Of a DNA stretch of 64,000 nucleotides, positions 41,517 to 49,811 are shown one piece after another. The position numbers were made by a program, and so were the translations under genes. Positions within the stretch are counted from its first letter, which is position 1. The number at the start of each line of letters is the position of its first letter. A model generated the notes under the pieces. It made no database searches, was not told the DNA's origin, and saw nothing but the letters and a program-made list of their open reading frames with translations. The stretch is from Candidatus Saccharimonadota bacterium (lineage in GTDB: Bacteria > Patescibacteriota > Saccharimonadia > Saccharimonadales > UBA10212), in NCBI GenBank assembly GCA_016176605.1, contig JACOWW010000002.1, forward strand, positions 188,846 through 252,845, read 5' to 3'.

Positions 41517-42896
41517 TTATGATTCTAGCAGTTCCGTATTGCCAAATATATTGTTAATGGTAGCTAGCTCTGGTGACTTTTCTGCCGCTAGCGAATTAGC
41601 AAGGGGCTTAACTTTACTGGCGCTACTGGCCTTTTTATCAGCTAATTGGCAACGGACTTCGACTTTTGCACCGCTAAGTTCTTCAATAACATCACTGATA
41701 AACTTTAAATGGCGCGCTTCATTTACCTTTTTTTTATGCAGTGGAAACTGGAAACTGAGGTTTAAAACATTGTCGTCAAACCGGGGCTCAGCCAACCGAA
41801 GAGCTGTATAGAGCGCTGCGGCGCGAGCTTTGACTTGGGCTACGACCTCGGGCCATAAGGCCAGTCTAAAGTCACCGGCTACCATGTGTGACTCGTCTGC
41901 CGGCAGGTCGACCGAAGCATCGATTGACGGTGGTTGGTCGCCAGTATTTTGGTGAGCGGCTTGCAGAGTTACGATTTCCAAAAATTCAAATGGTTGCTTA
42001 GCGCTGCTGACATCTATCAAACCTTTGAGCAGGTCTAGGGCCCAGCTATAGTTTGTGTCGGCCAGTATTTGGGCGCGTATTTTCTTGCTCAGCTGCGCGG
42101 CCACTAAAGCCGGACTGGCGCCGTCGCTGCGCAGCTCACCTAACAAATTAAGGGCGCTTTTTGAATCGCCAGCGCCAATAGCCTCGATTAACTGTTGCAA
42201 GACGACGTCTGGCACGACGCCAAGTAATTCACGGACATTGTGCGTCGTGAGCGTCCTGCCAGCTGCGCTCAGCTGGTCGAGCATATTAATGCTGTCACGG
42301 AAACTGCCGCCGCCGTGCTCGACCAAAAGTTCCAGGGCGCCAGGTTCGACATCGATTTTTTCCGTTTTGGCAATTGATTTTAGATGGGAGATAACTTTGT
42401 CTTTTTCGATTGGTTTAAAGTTAAAGCGCTGGGTGCGGCTGATAATGGTTTCGGGAAGTTTATGCGCTTCGGTCGTTGCTAGGATAAAGATACAGTGCTC
42501 TGGCGGTTCTTCAAGCGTTTTTAAAAGGGCGTTAAAGGCCTCTTTTGTCAGCATGTGGACTTCGTCAATAATATATACTTTGTATTTTGCGGAGGTTGGC
42601 GCGATATGGACCTTTTCGCGAATATCACGAATTTCGTCAATGCGTCGGTTGCTGGCAGCATCGATCTCGATAATATCCAAATGCATAGCCTCGCCTTTGT
42701 AGGGCAGCTTATTAACTTCGTGGGCGATAATTCTAGCTACGCTAGTCTTACCCACTCCTTTCGGTCCGGTCAGCAGATAAGCGTGGCTTATACGATCGCT
42801 TTTTAAAGCTTTTGACAACGTGTCGGTTATCGGCTCCTGGCCTATCACCTCGGAAAACGACTTCGAACGGTACTTTCGATATAAAGCTTGCCCCAT
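41517..42896 (-). CDS. dnaX: DNA polymerase III subunit gamma/tau, zinc-less
   Basis: 459 aa clamp-loader ATPase. 'LYRKYRSKSFSEVIGQEPI', Walker A 'LLTGPKGVGKTSVARIIA', Walker B 'YIIDEVHML', sensor 'ISRTQRFNFKP' and 'ALLKTLEEPPEHCIF'. The usual zinc module (CxxxxxxxxCxxCxxC) between Walker A and 'IIEIDAASN' is replaced by 'EVNKLPYKGEAMHLD', with no cysteine. The C-terminal tau-like region ends in an Ala/Ser/Lys-rich tail. No frameshift signal for gamma was recognised. Confidence 0.96.
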   Translation of the reverse strand: MGQALYRKYRSKSFSEVIGQEPITDTLSKALKSDRISHAYLLTGPKGVGKTSVARIIAHEVNKLPYKGEAMHLDIIEIDAASNRRIDEIRDIREKVHIAPTSAKYKVYIIDEVHMLTKEAFNALLKTLEEPPEHCIFILATTEAHKLPETIISRTQRFNFKPIEKDKVISHLKSIAKTEKIDVEPGALELLVEHGGGSFRDSINMLDQLSAAGRTLTTHNVRELLGVVPDVVLQQLIEAIGAGDSKSALNLLGELRSDGASPALVAAQLSKKIRAQILADTNYSWALDLLKGLIDVSSAKQPFEFLEIVTLQAAHQNTGDQPPSIDASVDLPADESHMVAGDFRLALWPEVVAQVKARAAALYTALRLAEPRFDDNVLNLSFQFPLHKKKVNEARHLKFISDVIEELSGAKVEVRCQLADKKASSASKVKPLANSLAAEKSPELATINNIFGNTELLES

Positions 42897-42899
42897 GTA

Positions 42900-43049
42900 T
42901 TAATAACTAGGAACTAGAGATTAGTAACTAGTAACCCTCCTTCTATAATATGCACTCTGTGACTATAGTATATCGATACTAGTTGTACTTGTCATGAATA
43001 ACAAATACTACAGTTATTTGCTACTTCCTAATTACTGTTTACTAATTCT
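42900..43049 (-). repeat. Heptad inverted-repeat cassette (type 1) upstream of dnaX
   Basis: Coding strand: AGAATTAG TAAACAG TAATTAG GAAGTAG at the 5' side and TTACTAG TTACTAA TCTCTAG TTCCTAG TTATTAA at the 3' side. The centre of about 85 nt contains AAGGAGGG and TATA-rich sequence that could hold a promoter. Confidence 0.75.
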
Positions 43050-43562
43050 CTAAAGAGCGGCTTCGAGGGCGGCCCACTCGGCGTCGACGCTATCGTCTTC
43101 CGGAATATTGACACTAACTTGGTCGCCAGGTTTAGCTTTGAAATACGTAACGCTAGCCAGCAGGACACGATACTCTTTTTTGCCAACCTTGACAAAATAG
43201 TGGCCGTCTTTCTGGTCCAGTGCTCCTACGACCTGCTTTCTGGGTATGGGGCCAATTTGCTTATACATGAAAGCGCCATCATCGGCAATCGTGAGTTTTA
43301 AAATGTCACCCTGAACCAGCTTAGATTTGCTGGCGTAATTAGCTGGTACAGGATAAGTCTTAGCGTCGCTGCCGACCATATTTTGTCCGTCAAAAACGCC
43401 CTCAATCACTTTACCGAGAGATTTGCCTTTTACTTTTTCGGTCAGTACCGGGTCGTCGCCAACCAGGCTAACCAGTAATTCTTTAGCGGCCGCCAGGCTA
43501 GTTTCGGCCTCGTTAATCAATGACCGCAATCTTTTAATTTGTTTTTCAGGAATATCTGACAT
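43050..43562 (-). CDS. Conserved hypothetical protein (coiled coil + beta domain)
   Basis: 170 aa. An N-terminal coiled helix (EKQIKRLRSLINEAETSLAAAKELL) is followed by a beta-rich domain with 'VIEGVFDGQNMVGSDAKTYPVPANYASKSKLVQGDILKLTI' and 'YRVLLASVTYFKAKPGDQVSV'. I recall similar proteins throughout Patescibacteria without a function; the beta part suggests an RNA- or nucleotide-binding barrel, which is inference. It lies between rplL and dnaX with its own promoter. Confidence 0.75.
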   Translation of the reverse strand: MSDIPEKQIKRLRSLINEAETSLAAAKELLVSLVGDDPVLTEKVKGKSLGKVIEGVFDGQNMVGSDAKTYPVPANYASKSKLVQGDILKLTIADDGAFMYKQIGPIPRKQVVGALDQKDGHYFVKVGKKEYRVLLASVTYFKAKPGDQVSVNIPEDDSVDAEWAALEAAL

Positions 43563-43619
43563 CTTTTATTATTTAACTCCAAGTCCCCGTCTTTGTTTGC
43601 AGATAGACTCTTCAAGCTA

Positions 43620-43648
43620 AAATTAACATAGTTGGATAGCCAAGTCAA
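43620..43648 (-). promoter_or_regulatory. Promoter of the 43050 gene
   Basis: Minus strand: TTGACT, 17 nt, TAATTT, about 50 nt before the ATG. Confidence 0.6.
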
Positions 43649-43771
43649 AGTGTCAAGTGGGCCACTGTGGATAAATAATTTGCTCTTTAGGAAATTATTT
43701 TTGCTTATTTAGGCAGCTCTGCATAAATTTAGTAGTCGCTTAGACTGACTTAACAGTGGCGCCAACTCGAT

Positions 43772-44284
43772 TTATGTTAATTCTACTGTCGCGCCGGCGC
43801 CCTCTAGGACCTTTTTAGCCTCCTGCGCTTCGTCCTTTTTGACTTTTTCCTTAACAGTCTTTGGCGCGCTATCAACGATCGCTTTAGCTTCGCCCAAGCC
43901 CAGGCCGGTAACATCTTTAACGGCTTTTATGACAGCTACTTTTTGGGCACCGGCATCCTTCAATATGACGTCGTACTCGCTCTTTTCCTCAGCAGCTGGT
44001 GCAGCGCCTTCGCCGCCGCTAGCCGGAACGGCCACAGCTACTGCCGGAGTGGCAGCTGATACGCCCCAGTGCTCTTCCAAAAACTTAACGAATTTACTAA
44101 TTTCGAGCGCCGACAACTTGTCCAGCTCTTTTACCAGCGAAGCGAATTCCTTTGGAGCTTCAACTTTTTTCTTTTCTTTGGGCTTGGTTTCGGCCTTCGC
44201 TGATGCTCCCGCCTCGATCTTTACTTCGGCGGACAAGTCGGCCTTTGCTTCATCTTTCGCCGTTACTACTTCATTCTCTACCAT
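43772..44284 (-). CDS. rplL: Ribosomal protein L7/L12, N-terminally extended
   Basis: 170 aa against about 122 usually. The extra 45 residues at the N-terminus are Ala/Glu/Lys-rich ([20 protein letters not shown]). Then come the dimerisation domain ([20 protein letters not shown]), the Ala-rich hinge and the C-terminal domain ([20 protein letters not shown] ... [20 protein letters not shown]) that recruits translational GTPases. Directly after rplJ. Confidence 0.97.
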   Translation of the reverse strand: MVENEVVTAKDEAKADLSAEVKIEAGASAKAETKPKEKKKVEAPKEFASLVKELDKLSALEISKFVKFLEEHWGVSAATPAVAVAVPASGGEGAAPAAEEKSEYDVILKDAGAQKVAVIKAVKDVTGLGLGEAKAIVDSAPKTVKEKVKKDEAQEAKKVLEGAGATVELT

Positions 44285-44337
44285 AATTTCCTCCTCTTAC
44301 CCGCAATCCGCCTCAGGCGGACGGTGGGTTACTTAAT

Positions 44338-44868
44338 TTAACTTATAACCTCACTTCTCGCGTTAAGGACATTCATTAATCCTCTAATATTACCTGCCAA
44401 TACGTTAACAAAGCCGCTAAGCGGCGCGCCGATGGTACCAATCAGTTGCGCCTTAAGTACACTTTTAGTTGGCAAACTGGCGAGCTCCTTAACGGCGACT
44501 ACATCAAACAACTGGCCGTCAGATGTGATAGCTGCCACGAACTCAATTTGGGGGTTGCTTTTAGCAAAGTCAGCTAGGCTTCTGGCTGGCGCAATCTCGT
44601 CCTGGCTATTGAAAGCATATAGCAACTGGCCAATAAACTCAGTTGTGTCAACTTCTTTGAGCTTATCGTTGCCAGCCAAGGCTCTTTTAAACAGACGGTT
44701 TTTGACTACCCGTAGCGTTGTGCCGCCGTCCGCCGCCTCACGACGTAGTTGCTGTATAGCCTTGACGGGCGTACCCTGATATTTGGCGACTACTGTCAAT
44801 TTAGAATCAGACAGCAGTTTTCCAACACCTGCGACGACTTGTTCTTTTTTTTCTCTAGTCAGCGCCAT
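44338..44868 (-). CDS. rplJ: Ribosomal protein L10
   Basis: 176 aa stalk base protein: 'TREKKEQVVAGVGKLLSDSKLTVVAKYQGT', 'LRREAADGGTTLRVVKNRL', 'FIGQLLYAF' and a C-terminal helix that binds L7/L12 dimers. Preceded by an L10 leader with a built-in terminator (44905-45115). The upstream neighbours are tmk and dcd rather than rplA. Confidence 0.96.
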   Translation of the reverse strand: MALTREKKEQVVAGVGKLLSDSKLTVVAKYQGTPVKAIQQLRREAADGGTTLRVVKNRLFKRALAGNDKLKEVDTTEFIGQLLYAFNSQDEIAPARSLADFAKSNPQIEFVAAITSDGQLFDVVAVKELASLPTKSVLKAQLIGTIGAPLSGFVNVLAGNIRGLMNVLNARSEVIS

Positions 44869-44904
44869 AACTCATGTCTCTCTCTTAATTATTTATCGAC
44901 CTCT

Positions 44905-45115
44905 TAAACCAAAAAACCTTTGGTTATAAATACCAAAGGCCTGAGTAAACTTGTAATCCTTCGACTTTGCTCAGGCCTTCAGCTCTGAGGCTCAGGCTCG
45001 AAGAGATTTCATTTCATCCAACCTCGGTAGCTCCGCCAACTGGCGGATTAAGCCCTGTATCTCAGGCGGCTACGGTCTTTGGTAACTGTAATAAATTTAG
45101 CACATCTACAAGGAG
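44905..45115 (-). promoter_or_regulatory. Ribosomal L10 leader (autoregulatory RNA)
   Basis: The core at 45022-45076 reads, on the minus strand, CCGTAGCCGCCTGAG ... CAGGGCTTAATCCGCC ... GGCGGAGCTACCGAGG. This is the layout of the L10 leader, where excess L10-L12 binds. It is followed by an AGGCCTGAG/CTCAGGCCT helix and then an intrinsic terminator, so control is probably by attenuation of rplJ-rplL. Confidence 0.75.
44911..44939 (-). terminator. Attenuator terminator of rplJ-rplL
   Basis: Minus strand CCTTTGGT-ATTTATA-ACCAAAGG followed by TTTTTT, 40 nt before the rplJ start. Confidence 0.85.
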
Positions 45116-45125
45116 TTGGCAACAG

Positions 45126-46829
45126 TTATTTTCGGCTTCTACGCTTTTTTTGCTGCGGCTTTGGGGGCAATCCCAGCGATGGCTCGGTCCTGTTTATTGC
45201 TTGAGCGGTCAGTGGATGTGATTCAGCGATTTTTTCAACAAGCACATCAATAAATTCGCTAGCTTTAGCATTTTTTCGGGCTAGACGCAAGTCGGCTGCA
45301 CTCAAATTTATTTTCCACCTACCGCGGTGACCCAAAAGCAAGCTAGAGACTGCTAATTTTGTTTCGCGGCGGGAAATAAGCTGGCTGTAAAGGTCATTCG
45401 CTAGTTTAAAAGACTTATTATATTGCTCTGCTAATCCTGCGGCCTCGATAATTTCCGGAACTTTATAACCATAGCGCGGACCTAAGCCTTCGAGTATTAA
45501 CTGGCTCGCCGTACCTCTCTCAATCATAAAGTCTAACGTCAGCAGGTCGGCGACTATATCAAAATGGTAAATAACCCGGTCTAAAAGGTTAGCGCTTGGT
45601 TTATTAAATTCATCTTTAAGTTTCTGCTGCTTTTCTCGGTACGAGAGAGCGTCGATGTTCTTGCCCAGCAGTTCAAATTCATTCCGAGGTACTTTTTCAA
45701 TCAGCTGGACTTCATCATCTGTGGATATATTAGGTAGATGTTCCTGCGCCAGATCTTTAATTATTGTTTCCATAGCTTGTGGCTCAGCCGTTTTGTCAGC
45801 TGGCGACTTAATCTGGACCGCCTTCAACAAATTGATTTTAGCGGCCAACGCCGGTCTCTCCGATAGCGGTACGGTTGATTGCAAAGCTGCTTTAAGTTCG
45901 TTGCGATTTATACTAGTGTCAATAAGTGATTGATTGAGCATTTGGCTGCGCAGCTTCTTGATTTCGCCTATAGTTTTTTTGTATTTATTCGCCAAAGCAG
46001 CCTCTGGTTCTTTTGACACCGCGGCCCTTTTGGGCGGTTTATCTGTGGCTTTTTTAGGCTGGTTTTTCCTGGTTTTTGGTTCTTCGTTTAATTTTCCAAT
46101 TAATGCGTCATCTAGTTTCAAAATTGCGCTTCGGCCGCGATGTCTTGGCGGCGGCAACAATGGCTGAATAGTTTCCCAGATAAGATTATTGATCTCGATA
46201 ATACTTAGAAGCTGGCCGCTTTTTGTGCAAATAATTTCCCTAAAATCCTTAGGGAACAACTTGCAAAGAAGATCATAAGCATTTACTGCGCGCTCAAGAT
46301 GGTTGGTATTTTTCTCGTGCTCGTCTAACTTAGCGTCTTCAGAGCTGGCTCTTCTTTTAATTAACTTCCGGGAGATGGTTACGGGAACCTTAAGAAAGAG
46401 ATTTATGTCAGGTCTGGGGATGCCCAATTGTTGAAATTCCAAACTGTCCGCCCATAAGAAAAACCCCCTTTGTTCACTAAAATTTGTAAATTTTGCTCCT
46501 TGATGTGCCATATTTGCGCCGACATATCGGTCACAGAGTACTATTTTTCCTTTCTCAAGTGCCTCACGGATGAGCGGTGCGGCTTCGAAACGGTCCAGCG
46601 CGTAGAAGATAGAAGCGGTATAGGGGCTGACAGTGTCTGCGGGACCATAGGCTCCAGCCAAATATTGCCTAACGAAATAACTCGAATCGTGATCATAGCG
46701 CGGAAATTTAATAATTTCAATTTCATGGCCAACGGCCTTTAAGCGCTCAGCCAGCAAGCTAAATTGTGTGGATTTGCCTGAGCCGTCAGATCCCTCTATT
46801 GCTATAAATACGCCAGGGCGGTTTTGCAT
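45126..46829 (-). CDS. tmk: Fusion: thymidylate kinase + degenerate ThyX-like domain
   Basis: 567 aa. Residues 1 to about 215 are thymidylate kinase: P-loop 'IAIEGSDGSGKSTQ', 'YALDRFEAAPLIREAL', 'DRYVGANMAHQGAK'. A Lys/Pro-rich linker follows. The last 250 or so residues contain 'LGPRYGYKVPEIIEAAGL', 'LANDLYSQLI', 'SLLLGHRGRWKINLSAADLRLA' and 'ESHPLTAQAI', which follow the order of ThyX-like domains in CPR proteins, but without the RHR-type FAD motif that I can recognise (FMIERGTASQ instead). The kinase makes dTDP from dTMP; the second domain is probably not an active synthase. Located between dcd and the L10 leader. Confidence 0.8.
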   Translation of the reverse strand: MQNRPGVFIAIEGSDGSGKSTQFSLLAERLKAVGHEIEIIKFPRYDHDSSYFVRQYLAGAYGPADTVSPYTASIFYALDRFEAAPLIREALEKGKIVLCDRYVGANMAHQGAKFTNFSEQRGFFLWADSLEFQQLGIPRPDINLFLKVPVTISRKLIKRRASSEDAKLDEHEKNTNHLERAVNAYDLLCKLFPKDFREIICTKSGQLLSIIEINNLIWETIQPLLPPPRHRGRSAILKLDDALIGKLNEEPKTRKNQPKKATDKPPKRAAVSKEPEAALANKYKKTIGEIKKLRSQMLNQSLIDTSINRNELKAALQSTVPLSERPALAAKINLLKAVQIKSPADKTAEPQAMETIIKDLAQEHLPNISTDDEVQLIEKVPRNEFELLGKNIDALSYREKQQKLKDEFNKPSANLLDRVIYHFDIVADLLTLDFMIERGTASQLILEGLGPRYGYKVPEIIEAAGLAEQYNKSFKLANDLYSQLISRRETKLAVSSLLLGHRGRWKINLSAADLRLARKNAKASEFIDVLVEKIAESHPLTAQAINRTEPSLGLPPKPQQKKRRSRK

Positions 46830-46851
46830 ATGCTATCTATCATTATCCCAC

Positions 46852-47553
46852 CTATCTTTTTAAGCCTTTGATTTTAAGAGGATCGCGCCGGACATCTTTG
46901 TAGGCTTTGGGCAGCATTTGTTCTGGCGACCAATCACGGACAAGTTTCTTAAGACTCGCGGCACTGCCAGTTTGGTATTTACCACTAAGATTCTTGTATT
47001 CGCCCTCCACTGGACCAGTTTCATAAAAAACCATCTGGGCAATTCGCTCGCCAACTGGCAACACAACGCTTTCATGCTGATTCATGTTGTAGACCTCCAG
47101 GGTCCAGCGATTTATATAGCCGGGATCGCCCCAGCCGGCATCGATGCAAACGGCTACGCCATTGCGGCCCCAGGTGCTCCGAGCTTGAAGAGTGCTGGTT
47201 CCGGGCGCTTTGATACCGATAAACTCATGAGTGTGGCCAAGCAGTCGCTCGCCTGGCCGGACAACAATAATCGGTTGGTTGGGCGGGATGCCCTCAAATA
47301 GCTGCCGCCCGTTATTTTTAGCCCAGTCCTTGTGTATCTCTGCCTCATACGGCCCGTCAAAGTAACGGTCCACGTCCTTAAGATCAAATGGATTATAAAA
47401 ACCACTAACACCAGTCCTTTCCGTCCTGTAAAACCAATTGCCTAGGGTAACATCGATACTGCTACCAGCAATGTTCTCTTCAATAAGTGGATGACAAATA
47501 ATATGGCCTCGCTTAATGGCTTCTTTGATTTGAACGTTACTATAAACAGACAT
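46852..47553 (-). CDS. dcd: dCTP deaminase family protein
   Basis: 233 aa of the dCTP deaminase/dUTPase fold: 'IAGSSIDVTLGNWFYR', 'VVRPGERLLGHTHEFIG', 'LQARSTWGRNGVAVCIDAGWGDPGYINRWTLEVYNM' and 'LPVGERIAQMVFY'. The Arg-Ser and Glu positions match the deaminase rather than the dUTPase. Supplies dUTP/dUMP for ThyA. Placed inside the L11-L1-L10-L12 cluster, immediately before tmk. Confidence 0.9.
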   Translation of the reverse strand: MSVYSNVQIKEAIKRGHIICHPLIEENIAGSSIDVTLGNWFYRTERTGVSGFYNPFDLKDVDRYFDGPYEAEIHKDWAKNNGRQLFEGIPPNQPIIVVRPGERLLGHTHEFIGIKAPGTSTLQARSTWGRNGVAVCIDAGWGDPGYINRWTLEVYNMNQHESVVLPVGERIAQMVFYETGPVEGEYKNLSGKYQTGSAASLKKLVRDWSPEQMLPKAYKDVRRDPLKIKGLKR

Positions 47554-47596
47554 TAATTAATTACCCCTGTTTTTACTAGTTTACAAGAGCCTTGCC

Positions 47597-48589
47597 TTAG
47601 ACAGCAACTTTTATGCTCGGGCCCATGGTTGAGCTCACGTAGATCGAATTAATGTAAGTACCCTTGAGACTTGCTGGTTTAGCCCCGCGGATACTGCTAA
47701 GAATTAAGTCGGCATTCTGATGCAGTTTTTCAGGTCCAAAACTTACCTTACCAATCCCAAGATGGACGATGCCGGCTTGGTCGACACGGTACTCCACGCG
47801 GCCGGCCTTAGCTTCTTTGATGGCTTTGGGTATATCTGTAGTAATGGTGCCGCTTTTGGGGTTGGGCATCAGGCCTTTGGGACCGAGTAATTTGGCGTAT
47901 TTGCCAAGACGGGCCATCAGATTGGGACTAGATATTAAAACATCAAAATCAATCTCTTCTTTGTCTAGCTTGGCAAGCAAATCAGCCTCACCGGCTATAT
48001 CAGCGCCAGCGGCTTTGGCTTTGGTGACTTCATCACCTTCGGCAAAGACTGCGACGCGCAATGTCTTGCCTGTTCCGGCGGGCAAAGTTACGTTGTCACG
48101 GACATTTTGGTCGGCTTGGGTAGGATCAACGCCGAGATTAACGTGCAGCTCAACCGTCGCATCAAATTTGGTGGTTGATGTCTTCGTGGCCAAATCCAAT
48201 GCTTCCGCTAAAGGGTATAGCCGGCCTTTCTCGACCAATTTAGCCATTTCGCGGTATTTTTTGCCGGCTCGTTCCAAACGACTGCGAGGCGGTTTTTTAG
48301 CCTCTTTTGGTGCTTCAGGAGCAACTTTTCCAGCCCTTATCCGCTCCTGGCGGGCTCGCTCTTCCTCAGCTTCTTTAATTGCCTTTGCACTACGCCTCCC
48401 CGCCTTGGCGGCCGCCTTCGGCTCGGCAGTAACTAGTAATTCGGAATTAGGAATTAGCCTTTCCGCTTCTTCTGGCTCTGGCTTTACTTTTTCCGTCTTT
48501 ACTTTGCTATTTACTAATTTCTTTTTGCTAGTTTCTAATTTCTGCGCCTTCGGCGCTTTGGGCTTGACACCTGTTTTCTTATCTACCAT
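47597..48589 (-). CDS. rplA: Ribosomal protein L1 with long N-terminal extension
   Basis: 330 aa against about 230 usually. The L1 core starts near residue 108 (KKYREMAKLVEKGRLYPLAEALDLATK). It contains 'VNLGVDPTQADQNVRDNVTLPAGTGKT', 'LGPKGLMPNPKSGTIT' and the C-terminal 'INSIYVSSTMGPSI'. The extension is Lys/Glu/Ala-rich, and part of it is encoded by a type 1 heptad inverted-repeat cassette in frame (48430-48560). GAGG lies 6 nt before the ATG. Follows rplK. Confidence 0.96.
   Translation of the reverse strand: MVDKKTGVKPKAPKAQKLETSKKKLVNSKVKTEKVKPEPEEAERLIPNSELLVTAEPKAAAKAGRRSAKAIKEAEEERARQERIRAGKVAPEAPKEAKKPPRSRLERAGKKYREMAKLVEKGRLYPLAEALDLATKTSTTKFDATVELHVNLGVDPTQADQNVRDNVTLPAGTGKTLRVAVFAEGDEVTKAKAAGADIAGEADLLAKLDKEEIDFDVLISSPNLMARLGKYAKLLGPKGLMPNPKSGTITTDIPKAIKEAKAGRVEYRVDQAGIVHLGIGKVSFGPEKLHQNADLILSSIRGAKPASLKGTYINSIYVSSTMGPSIKVAV
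48430..48560 (-). repeat. Heptad inverted-repeat cassette (type 1) inside the rplA reading frame
   Basis: Coding strand: mini-hairpin GCGCC-GAA-GGCGC, then AGAAATTAG AAACTAG CAAAAAG AAATTAG TAAATAG, centre, then CTAATTC CTAATTC CGAATTA CTAGTTA CTG. Both arms and the 5-bp mini-hairpin match the intercistronic cassettes. The frame used avoids the repeat's TAG triplets, so the repeat encodes part of the L1 extension (KLETSKKKLVNSK ... RLIPNSELLVT). Confidence 0.75.
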
Positions 48590-48637
48590 TTCTATCCTCT
48601 ACTTCCATCTTTCGACTTCGCTCAGGGTTTCGGTCGA

Positions 48638-49066
48638 TCATTGATCGACCTCAACGCCCATGCTGCGGGCTGTGCCGGCGACCATTTTTTTAATAGCTTC
48701 TACGTCCTCGGTGTTCATATCGGCGGCTTTGGATTGGGCTATTTCGGCCAGCTGGGCTTGGCTCAATTTCTTCTCTAGTTTTTCCCTGTTCGGCTCGCCC
48801 GAACCTTTCTCAACCTTGAGGGCAGCCAAAATCAGCTCGTCAGTTGGCGTCCCCACCACCCGCCAGCTCATGGTGCGATCGTCGTAAATGCTAACATGCA
48901 CCGTTAGCATTTGTCCCATCCGGTCCTTGGTCTGGTCATTGAATGGGTTAATAAAGTCCATCATATTAACACCGTATTGGCCCAATGTCGAACCAACGGG
49001 CGGCGCAGCACTAGCTTGTCCGCCGCGGACTTTTATTTTTAGCGTCGCTTTAACTTCCTTGGCCAT
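48638..49066 (-). CDS. rplK: Ribosomal protein L11
   Basis: 142 aa: 'VKATLKIKVRGGQASAAPPVGSTLGQYGVNMMDFINPFND' and 'ARSMGVEVDQ' at the end. GTPase-associated centre. The start is supplied by AAGGGAG at the end of the preceding cassette; rplA follows after about 48 nt. Confidence 0.97.
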   Translation of the reverse strand: MAKEVKATLKIKVRGGQASAAPPVGSTLGQYGVNMMDFINPFNDQTKDRMGQMLTVHVSIYDDRTMSWRVVGTPTDELILAALKVEKGSGEPNREKLEKKLSQAQLAEIAQSKAADMNTEDVEAIKKMVAGTARSMGVEVDQ

Positions 49067-49071
49067 CAGAT

Positions 49072-49171
49072 GCTCCCTTCGGTCACAGAAACTAGAAAAT
49101 AGAAACTAGGAACTAGTATTTCTGCTAATTTCTGATTACTAATTTCTAATTTCTTAATACGTAGCATGTTA
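49072..49171 (-). repeat. Heptad inverted-repeat cassette (type 1) between nusG and rplK
   Basis: Begins at the nusG stop with CATGC-TAC-GTATT (an imperfect mini-hairpin), then AGAAATTAG AAATTAG TAATCAG AAATTAG, centre, ATACTAG TTCCTAG TTTCTAT TTTCTAG, and ends TTTCTGTGACCGAAGGGAG before the rplK ATG. Confidence 0.8.
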
Positions 49172-49711
49172 GACTCTCTTTACTTGTAGGCCGTCCAGCT
49201 CCACTGGAGTTTCTCGGCCAAACATATTAACTAATACTTTTAGTTTACCTTTTTGGGCATCAATTTCATTAATTGCGCCGTCAAAGCCCTTAAATGGCCC
49301 GTCGATAATATTAACAACTTCACCCACGCGGTAATCAAATTTATGCTTGGGTTCCTCGCGGCCCATGCGCTTCATAATTTTATTAATTTCATCCTGCTCC
49401 AAAGGAGTTGGCTCGGTACCCGTACCGACAAAACCAGTAACATTGGGTGTATTGCGCACGATATACCAGGCGTCTTCAGAGAGTTTCATCTCGACTAAAA
49501 CATAACCTTGGAAAATACGCTTCTCGACAATTTTACGTTTGCCGTTTTTTATTTCTATCATTTTTTCTTTAGGTACTAGAACTTGGAAGATTTTATCACC
49601 CATGTCTAGCGAGTCAGCCCGCTGACGGATGCTTTCGGCCACTTTTTCCTCGTACCCGCTATAGGTATGGATAGCGTACCAATGTTTGGTTGAATCATAC
49701 CGTTTAACCAC
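49169..49711 (-). CDS. nusG: Transcription factor NusG
   Basis: The ORF track begins at a TTG (49735), but AAAGGGAGG lies 5 nt before GTG 49711 (VKRYDSTKHW), giving about 180 aa. NGN domain 'HWYAIHTYSGYEEKVAESI', 'RIFQGYVLVEM', 'VRNTPNVTGFVGTG'. KOW domain 'VGEVVNIIDGPFKGFDGAINEI'. Located between secE and rplK as in most bacteria. Confidence 0.97.
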   Translation of the reverse strand: MVKRYDSTKHWYAIHTYSGYEEKVAESIRQRADSLDMGDKIFQVLVPKEKMIEIKNGKRKIVEKRIFQGYVLVEMKLSEDAWYIVRNTPNVTGFVGTGTEPTPLEQDEINKIMKRMGREEPKHKFDYRVGEVVNIIDGPFKGFDGAINEIDAQKGKLKVLVNMFGRETPVELDGLQVKRV

Positions 49712-49724
49712 AGGCGCCTCCCTT

Positions 49725-49811
49725 TGTCGGCGCAATGATCAATGCATTAGACCATTGGCTATTTATACATTCATTGACATTTGAGCATTGACACTTGAGC
49801 ATTTCCTGCTT
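49725..49811 (-). repeat. Heptad inverted-repeat cassette (type 2) between secE and nusG
   Basis: Coding strand GCTCAAGTGTCAATG CTCAAATG TCAATG, centre, CCAATG GTCTAATG CATTG ATCATTG. It ends in CGCCGACAAAGGGAGG, the nusG ribosome binding site. Confidence 0.72.
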
